A stretch of DNA of 38,936 nucleotides. Source: an uncultured Treponema sp. (lineage in GTDB: Bacteria; Spirochaetota; Spirochaetia; Treponematales; Treponemataceae). The position numbers and the translations under genes are program-made. Below the pieces are notes generated by a model. The model saw only the letters and a program-made list of their open reading frames with translations, was not told the origin of the DNA and did no database searches. Shown here one piece after another: positions 33,864-38,936 of the stretch (the stretch's first letter is position 1; the number at the start of each line of letters is the position of its first letter). The stretch lies in the NCBI GenBank assembly GCA_945915085.1, contig CAMEET010000005.1, positions 1-38,936 on the forward strand, in the 5' to 3' direction.

Positions 33864-35852
33864 ATGCTCTATCTGGAAATAATTTTAAATCTTCCTGTGA
33901 ATCAGGGATTTACATATTCATACATTTCTCCAGAAAATGAAAAACCGGAACTTGTTCCTCAGATTGGAAAACGTGCTGAAATCATGTTCGGAAATAAAAA
34001 AACAGAAGGATTTATCATCAATATTTTTGATAAACTTCCGCCGAACTGTCCTGTTGAAGAATCAAAAATAAAATCGGTAAAGCGAATTATCGATAAGCAA
34101 CCGCTATTTGGAGAAGAGCTTATTGAAATGGCAAAATGGATTTCTCATTATTATTTATGCACGCTCGGAGAAGCCGTTTTTTCTATGATTCCATCTGGAA
34201 GACGAGATGTAAGCGCAGGCGGTTTCAGTTTTGAACAAGATTTTTCTGAAGAAGTGCAGAATGAACTTTCCGATGAACAAAAACTTTGCGTAAATGAAAT
34301 CTCAAATAATCCTACCGGTTTTCACTATATTTATGGTCCCACTGGAACTGGAAAAACAGAAGTTTTTTTATCACTTGCAAAAAAAATGATTGATGATGGA
34401 AAAGGGGTTATTTATCTTGTGCCTGAAATTGGACTTACAGGACAAGTCGCAAAAGATGTTGCAAAAAGATTTAATAACAATTGTGCAATTTTACATTCAG
34501 GTCTGACCCCTTCTCAAAGGCTCAGCGAATGGCACAGGATTATGAACAGAGAAGCCCGCATAGTAATCGGTGCCCGTTCCGCAATTTTTGCACCAGTTGT
34601 AAATCTTGGACTTGTGATAATCGATGAAGAACATGACGGTTCTTATAAATCAGGAAATAATCCACGCTATCATGCAAGACAAGTTGCTATGCACCGCTGT
34701 TCTAAACTGAACATTCCGCTTGTAATGGGAAGTGCAACTCCTTCTGTTGAAGCCTGGTATGGAATGAAAAAAGGTACAATCATAAAACATTCGCTGACAA
34801 AAAGACTTGCAGGCGGCGAAATGCCCAAAATTGCATGCATTGATTTGACAAAATATCAATCAGAAAACTGTATTTCAAAACCTTTGGAAGAAAGCATTAA
34901 AAAATCACTGGAAAACGGACATCAATCAATTTTGTTTTTAAACAGACGAGGATTTACACATTTTTTCAGATGCAATTCCTGCGGCTATGAAATTGTCTGC
35001 AAAAATTGTTCTGTTCCACTCACCTATCACAAAAACGAAAATCGTCTGCGCTGTCATTACTGCAACTGGTCTGTTTTTCCCCCTCAAAGCTGCCCGAAAT
35101 GCGGTTCTATGGATATTGGAACTTCTGGTTTTGGAACTGAGTTTATAGAAGCTGAAACAAAAGCAAAATTTCCAAACGCAAAAATTGTCCGCCTCGATAC
35201 TGATGCATTGAAAAATAAAGATGAATTATTAACGACTCTTGAAGATTTCAAAAATCACAAATATGACATTCTTCTTGGTACTCAAATGGTGGCTAAAGGA
35301 CTGAATTTTCCTAATCTGGAACTTGTGGGCGTTATTCTAGCTGATGCAGGACTTCACATGCCTGATTTCCGGGCTGGTGAACGAACTTTTTCCCTGATTA
35401 CTCAAGTTGCCGGGCGCGCAGGAAGATATTTTCCAAACGGAAAAGTTTTTGTCCAGACTTACAGCCCTAATCATGAACCAGTTTTATTTGCATGCCAGAA
35501 TAAAATAGAAAATTTCTATGAATATGAGATTCGGCAAAGACAAATGCTTGATTTTCCGCCTTTCACACGTCTTTTAAGAATTGTTTTCAGAAGTTTTAAC
35601 AAACAACTAGCGGCAGAAACTTCAAATGATGCTGCAAAAATTCTCAGTCAAAATATTCCGCGCGGTGTGGAAATCATTGGTCCAGCTGAATGTCCAATCG
35701 AAAAACTTAATTCATCATGGCGGTATCAGATTCTTTTAAAAGGAAATTCAATTCTGCCTCTTCAAAATGCAGCCAGAAAACTTTTATTTGATTATTCGCA
35801 TAATCATAATGTCTATATTGAATACGACGTTGACCCTGTAAGTTTATTATAA
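33864..35852 (+). CDS. priA: Primosomal protein N' (replication restart helicase PriA)
   Basis: A 3'-5' superfamily 2 helicase that reloads the replisome at stalled forks. The 662 residues contain an N-terminal 3'-DNA-end binding domain (~1-105), Walker A GPTGTGKT at 158-165, DEEHD (Walker B), GSATPS (motif III), the zinc-binding region CNSCGYEIVCKNC...CHYCNW...CPKCG (eight cysteines, ~370-420), GTQMVAKGLNFPN and QVAGRAGR. It is slightly shorter than E. coli PriA (732). It lies 8 nt after the uracil-DNA glycosylase gene and converges on truA. Confidence 0.97.
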   Translation: MLYLEIILNLPVNQGFTYSYISPENEKPELVPQIGKRAEIMFGNKKTEGFIINIFDKLPPNCPVEESKIKSVKRIIDKQPLFGEELIEMAKWISHYYLCTLGEAVFSMIPSGRRDVSAGGFSFEQDFSEEVQNELSDEQKLCVNEISNNPTGFHYIYGPTGTGKTEVFLSLAKKMIDDGKGVIYLVPEIGLTGQVAKDVAKRFNNNCAILHSGLTPSQRLSEWHRIMNREARIVIGARSAIFAPVVNLGLVIIDEEHDGSYKSGNNPRYHARQVAMHRCSKLNIPLVMGSATPSVEAWYGMKKGTIIKHSLTKRLAGGEMPKIACIDLTKYQSENCISKPLEESIKKSLENGHQSILFLNRRGFTHFFRCNSCGYEIVCKNCSVPLTYHKNENRLRCHYCNWSVFPPQSCPKCGSMDIGTSGFGTEFIEAETKAKFPNAKIVRLDTDALKNKDELLTTLEDFKNHKYDILLGTQMVAKGLNFPNLELVGVILADAGLHMPDFRAGERTFSLITQVAGRAGRYFPNGKVFVQTYSPNHEPVLFACQNKIENFYEYEIRQRQMLDFPPFTRLLRIVFRSFNKQLAAETSNDAAKILSQNIPRGVEIIGPAECPIEKLNSSWRYQILLKGNSILPLQNAARKLLFDYSHNHNVYIEYDVDPVSLL

Positions 35853-35886
35853 TAACCGCAATTTTGATTTCAAGAAAATTTTGAGA

Positions 35887-36681
35887 CTAAACATGACGTC
35901 TTATTCCATCAAATTTGATATCATACAAAAACAAACCTGTCGGCGGAGCCGTAACTCCAGCTTTTGTTCTGTCTTTTGAATCAAGAATTTTTTGCATAGA
36001 ATCAAGCGACTGGTTATTTTTATCAAGATTTACAAGTGTGCCTGTTAATGTGCGCACCATTTTCCACAAAAATGCATTTGCCTCTATCTGAAAAACAAGG
36101 AGATTATTTCCCCAAATATCTTTTTGTAGAAAAAAGAAAGCATCATCTATATATCTGTTTGTAGAAACACTTTCATCACCGCTTGCTGCAAATGATGCAC
36201 AGTCAAGTTCTCCTCGAAGGCACCCGGCAAAATGATTTAACCGTTCAAGATTTGGTTCATACTTTTTTATGTGCCATGTAAATCTGGAATTGTTTGCAGG
36301 AGTTTGTGGTTCATAAGCAATAAAATAACGGTAAACTCGACTTGTAGCCGATTTTCGAGCATTAAAATCATCATCAACTTTTTTTGATTCGAGAATTCTG
36401 ATATCTGATGGAAGAAACGCATTCAAAGCTGGAACAAAGTTTTCAGCCGGCATTTTTTCAATCGGTGAATAAAAATTTGCAGCCTGACCGAGCGCATGGA
36501 CTCCGCTGTCAGTGCGTCCCGAACCATAAAGCGGAATATGAGATTTATGGATTTTAAACAACGCTTTTTCGATTTCACCTTGCACCGTTCTGAAAGCTTC
36601 GTCACCGCTTTCATTATCCTGACGCTGCCAGCCGCAAAAATCAGTTCCGTCGTAAGAAACTTTCAGTAAAATATTCTGCAT
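35887..36681 (-). CDS. truA: tRNA pseudouridine(38-40) synthase
   Basis: Isomerises uridines 38-40 in the tRNA anticodon arm. The catalytic Asp58 lies in GSGRTDSGVHALGQ; VSYDGTDFCGWQRQ and LVNLDKN...FLWKMVRTLTG are the other family segments. 264 residues is normal. Upstream there is TTGTTT-N17-TATATA (36724-36696 on the minus strand). It converges with priA across a 34-nt gap without an obvious strong terminator. Confidence 0.97.
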   Translation of the reverse strand: MQNILLKVSYDGTDFCGWQRQDNESGDEAFRTVQGEIEKALFKIHKSHIPLYGSGRTDSGVHALGQAANFYSPIEKMPAENFVPALNAFLPSDIRILESKKVDDDFNARKSATSRVYRYFIAYEPQTPANNSRFTWHIKKYEPNLERLNHFAGCLRGELDCASFAASGDESVSTNRYIDDAFFFLQKDIWGNNLLVFQIEANAFLWKMVRTLTGTLVNLDKNNQSLDSMQKILDSKDRTKAGVTAPPTGLFLYDIKFDGIRRHV

Positions 36682-36695
36682 ATCAAACCCGACTT

Positions 36696-36724
36696 TATAT
36701 AATTTTCAAAAATTGGATAAACAA
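36696..36724 (-). promoter_or_regulatory. Probable promoter of truA
   Basis: On the minus strand, -35 TTGTTT (36724-36719), 17-nt spacer, -10 TATATA (36701-36696), ~14 nt before the truA ATG. Confidence 0.55.
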
Positions 36725-36735
36725 TAAAAATAAAA

Positions 36736-37617
36736 CTAAAAGTTTTCATCATTTACGAGCTTTGAAAGATTATCATAAAGATTTCTTGCATGCTCGAGTA
36801 ATGGACCAGGCTTATTTTTCGAAGATTTTCCAAGTCCGAAAATTCTTGCAATTGCAGTTTTTGATTCACTTAATTTTTTTAATCGCAACTGAATATCTTC
36901 CTGCTGACCGTATTTATATTCCAAAAGACCACAAAGATAAATAACTCCATCCCAACCATAATTTTTATCCATGTCAGGTCCCATATTTGAAAGAGTAGAA
37001 CTTTTTTCTTCTTTTGTAGTTTCTGCAATCACAGCCTGCTGATAAAAAAACAAGGCTTTACTATAAAACATTTTTGAAATCAGATCATAATTATGATTTG
37101 CACAACGCGTATTTATATCTTTTGTAAGCCATGCAAGTCGCAGTGACAAAATTGCCTGTTTCATAGTAGGCAGCATATATGATCCAAAATCATCATAAGT
37201 CATCAAAGCAAGATAATACATTGCAGCACCATCAAAAAGTGTACGTTCTTTTTTTAAGTTAAAATAAGGAAAAATTGTTTCGCACGCCTGTTTTCGTTTA
37301 TCTGAATGTTCAAAAAGTTTATCAGAATCTTCCTGTGTAATTTTTTCTTTAAAATCATTCCAAAAAAGTGAAGTATAGCAGAATGGACATGTTCCAATTT
37401 CATAAATCAAAGGATAAATTAAACCGTATTTGGCAGAAGGCTCAAAATTTCTGTGAAGTTCATCAGTAAGAGAGCCTGCAATCATTCTTCCGTTTCCGCT
37501 TCGCATTATTTCACGTTCAAAAGATTTATTGCAAACTGGACAGGTACATTTATCTTTTGACCAATAAGAAATTCCAACCTGTTTTTTTTCAGTTCCTTTT
37601 TTTGTTGTTGCTGCCAT
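36736..37617 (-). CDS. DUF2225 family protein with paired Cys-x2-Cys motifs
   Basis: A 293-residue protein matching the DUF2225 pattern. CTCPVCNKSFE and GTCPFCYTSLF each supply a Cys-x2-Cys pair, probably forming one zinc site in the N-terminal ~90 residues. The rest is helical and repeat-like: QACETIFPYFNLKKERTLFDG, SLRLAWLTKD and KALFFYQQAV resemble TPR helices. It has no signal peptide or membrane span. Function is unknown. It has its own promoter and a GGGG ribosome-binding site ~6 nt before the ATG. It is read toward truA, with a promoter between. Confidence 0.8.
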   Translation of the reverse strand: MAATTKKGTEKKQVGISYWSKDKCTCPVCNKSFEREIMRSGNGRMIAGSLTDELHRNFEPSAKYGLIYPLIYEIGTCPFCYTSLFWNDFKEKITQEDSDKLFEHSDKRKQACETIFPYFNLKKERTLFDGAAMYYLALMTYDDFGSYMLPTMKQAILSLRLAWLTKDINTRCANHNYDLISKMFYSKALFFYQQAVIAETTKEEKSSTLSNMGPDMDKNYGWDGVIYLCGLLEYKYGQQEDIQLRLKKLSESKTAIARIFGLGKSSKNKPGPLLEHARNLYDNLSKLVNDENF

Positions 37618-37638
37618 TTTTACCCCACTTATCCGTTT

Positions 37639-37666
37639 ATTATAATTTTTCTATCATATCTGCCAA
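37639..37666 (-). promoter_or_regulatory. Promoter of the DUF2225 gene
   Basis: On the minus strand, -35 TTGGCA (37666-37661), 16-nt spacer, -10 TATAAT (37644-37639). It gives a ~20-nt leader carrying GTGGGG. Confidence 0.72.
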
Positions 37667-37727
37667 TGTTGCATTTTATTTACTTTAATTATTCTTTATT
37701 AATCTTTCTTAAATTCCATAAAAAAAA

Positions 37728-38102
37728 TCAAACACATTCGATTATCACAAAAGCAATTGCAAATTCTTTTTCATGACTTAATGAAACTAGAACTTTGCAC
37801 GCACCACAACGATTTTCCAGAATATTTTTTGCATTATTCTGAATGTTTAATGTCGGCTTTCCGTCTTGGTCATTTGTGACAAAGACATCTTTTAAATTAA
37901 AACCTGTAATTCCAGTTCCTAATGCCTTGGAAAAAGCTTCTTTTGCTGCAAATCTAGCCGCATAATGTTCGCACTTAGCATTTAAACTTCCGTTTTCCAT
38001 TATTTCCTGCGGATTAAAAAATCGTTTTATAAATTCTTCATTTTTAACCCATTTTTCAAAGCGGCTTACTTTTGTAATGTCTGTGCCAATTCCATAAATC
38101 AT
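37728..38102 (-). CDS. acpS: Holo-[acyl-carrier-protein] synthase
   Basis: Transfers 4'-phosphopantetheine from CoA to acyl carrier protein. Mg2+-binding motifs are present: GIGTDITKVSRF near the start and FAAKEAFSKALGTG around 50-65; VSLSHEKEFAIAFV forms the end. I use ATG 38102 (MIYGIGTDI), the usual family start, giving 124 residues. A TTG at 38123 would add seven poorly conserved residues. It lies downstream of the YbbR-domain gene, the arrangement expected after a diadenylate-cyclase/YbbR pair. Confidence 0.94.
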   Translation of the reverse strand: MIYGIGTDITKVSRFEKWVKNEEFIKRFFNPQEIMENGSLNAKCEHYAARFAAKEAFSKALGTGITGFNLKDVFVTNDQDGKPTLNIQNNAKNILENRCGACKVLVSLSHEKEFAIAFVIIECV

Positions 38103-38175
38103 TAAACCACATCCCATAATCAATCAATAGACTATCATTCAAATGGCTGAATTTGCGCCGTTAGAGTTTATCTGG

Positions 38176-38196
38176 AGTTTCTTACGAAACTTTTTT
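38176..38196 (+). terminator. Terminator-like hairpin on the strand without a gene
   Basis: AGTTTC-TTAC-GAAACT followed by a T run (38191-38196) on the + strand. Both flanking genes are on the minus strand, where the same sequence gives a GTAA-tetraloop hairpin without a T tract. It may end an antisense transcript or act as an mRNA hairpin between the YbbR-domain gene and acpS. Confidence 0.35.
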
Positions 38197-38210
38197 GATT
38201 AAGTTCTATT

Positions 38211-38936
38211 TTATTGTGTGTCATTTTCACTGACACTGTTTTCGTTTTCATTTTGAATCATGCTGTTTACAGCACCTTCAACTTTTGAAAGCATTAAATC
38301 TTTATGTTCTATGTCCTTTTCCTTATTTTCACTTTTTAGCTTTTCATCTGCAGGTTCAAAAACTTGTGCATCATCATTTTGATTTTCGTCATTTATTTCC
38401 AGCTTTTCAATCTGTTTTCTTGAAATTTTCAAATTAATCTTATCAAAAGATTTTGAAAGCAGTTCAAACTTTTTGGGATAATTAACTTTTACTGGAATAG
38501 AATAAATGCCTTCATCTTTTATAGAAGAACAATCGAGCTGAACAAAATTTTCACCTGGCTCATAAGGTTCCAAATCAGGCATAGTACCTTTAAGTGTAAT
38601 ATTTATTTTTGGAATATTAGAAACTATTTCAAAATCATCACCTAAATTCACAATTTTTACAGGATTATTTTCAAACTGTTTTTCATATCCCAAAGCAGAA
38701 ATTATCACAGTTGCTTTTGCAGGATTTTCGTCTTCTATTTTAAAATTTTTGCTCACCTGCAGAAAATCACATTCGGTAGAAAAAGTGTTTTTGGCGTTCG
38801 AAACATTGATTTTTGTTGTATCAATATGTGAAATTTTATCCAACACTGATTTTGCACCTGAAATTTCAATAAATGAAGGAGTCATTTCTATAGAAGAAAT
38901 TGTATATCCATGCGCAACTTCACCAACGACGGAAGG
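38211..38936 (-). CDS. YbbR-domain (CdaR-like) protein, N-terminus beyond window edge
   Basis: The frame is open through the right edge, giving 242 C-terminal residues. It contains YbbR-type repeats: GYTISSIEMTPSFIEISG at the edge of the window, with INVS after it, followed by a second unit ending ITLKGTMPDL, and a third with IPVKVNYPKKFELLSK. The last ~65 residues are an acidic, low-complexity tail (Glu/Asn/Asp/Lys). YbbR proteins are exported, membrane-anchored regulators of the diadenylate cyclase CdaA, so a cdaA homologue probably lies just outside the window; that is an inference. acpS follows downstream. Confidence 0.83.
   Translation of the reverse strand, partial: PSVVGEVAHGYTISSIEMTPSFIEISGAKSVLDKISHIDTTKINVSNAKNTFSTECDFLQVSKNFKIEDENPAKATVIISALGYEKQFENNPVKIVNLGDDFEIVSNIPKINITLKGTMPDLEPYEPGENFVQLDCSSIKDEGIYSIPVKVNYPKKFELLSKSFDKINLKISRKQIEKLEINDENQNDDAQVFEPADEKLKSENKEKDIEHKDLMLSKVEGAVNSMIQNENENSVSENDTQ

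Noticed and set aside
1-38936. CRISPR arrays, tRNA/rRNA genes, prophage or transposase genes
   Set aside because: I saw no regularly spaced repeats, no tRNA-like cloverleaf and no phage or transposase motifs in any frame; I could not run dedicated searches.

Overview
The window is AT-rich, densely coded chromosomal DNA from a spirochaete, most likely a Treponema. I infer this from the gene set (LptD and LptF/G without other LPS genes in view, a very large signal peptidase I, a 7TM-HD phosphohydrolase, PhoH-YbeY-CBS and YbbR-AcpS clusters) and from the A/T-biased codon use. I cannot name the species. Nearly all of it is core housekeeping DNA. The one clearly accessory stretch is 14.3-18.05 kb.

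Layout. Positions 1-5,613 (minus) form an overlapping operon, phoH > 7TM-HD hydrolase > ybeY > CBS/CorC protein > TPR protein (cut by the left edge). 5,697-12,008 (minus) is uvrA > lptD. 12,143-13,648 (minus) is guaB with its own promoter and terminator. 13,910-14,179 (+) is rpsO, with a promoter, a possible pseudoknot leader and a strong terminator. 14,342-17,296 (+) is a lone type IIG restriction-modification enzyme. 17,297-18,076 is a 780-base non-core region holding direct repeats, a promoter-plus-terminator small-RNA candidate, a convergent 32-codon hydrophobic peptide, a 19-nt palindrome and a GC-rich cassette between long inverted arms. 18,077-20,170 (+) is pnp. 20,313-23,144 (+) is dut > lptF > lptG, and 23,202-25,972 (+) is tgt > HEAT-repeat exported protein. 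26,034-28,500 (minus) holds lepB and a TatD-family hydrolase. 28,603 (+) is a 72-residue unknown. 28,829-31,013 (minus) is an RlmI-like methyltransferase > miaA. 31,086-35,852 (+) is a HAD hydrolase, thiI, udg and priA. 35,887-38,936 (minus) is truA, a DUF2225 protein, acpS and a YbbR/CdaR protein cut by the right edge.

Themes. RNA maturation and modification is over-represented (ybeY, pnp, rpsO, tgt, miaA, thiI, truA, rlmI-like). Genome maintenance is represented by uvrA, udg, dut and priA. Envelope functions include lptD, lptF, lptG, lepB and exported TPR and HEAT proteins. The 7TM-HD hydrolase and YbbR protein suggest cyclic-di-AMP signalling.

Most notable observations: (1) a small two-transcript locus at 17.31-17.75 kb with the architecture of a type I toxin-antitoxin system; (2) a restriction-modification gene and repeats lying between rpsO and pnp, which are usually adjacent; (3) a consistent promoter design in which a perfect TATAAT sits 6-10 nt before the start codon with no Shine-Dalgarno, predicting leaderless or near-leaderless mRNAs for at least seven genes; (4) a long inverted repeat in front of pnp and interleaved complementary segments in front of rpsO.
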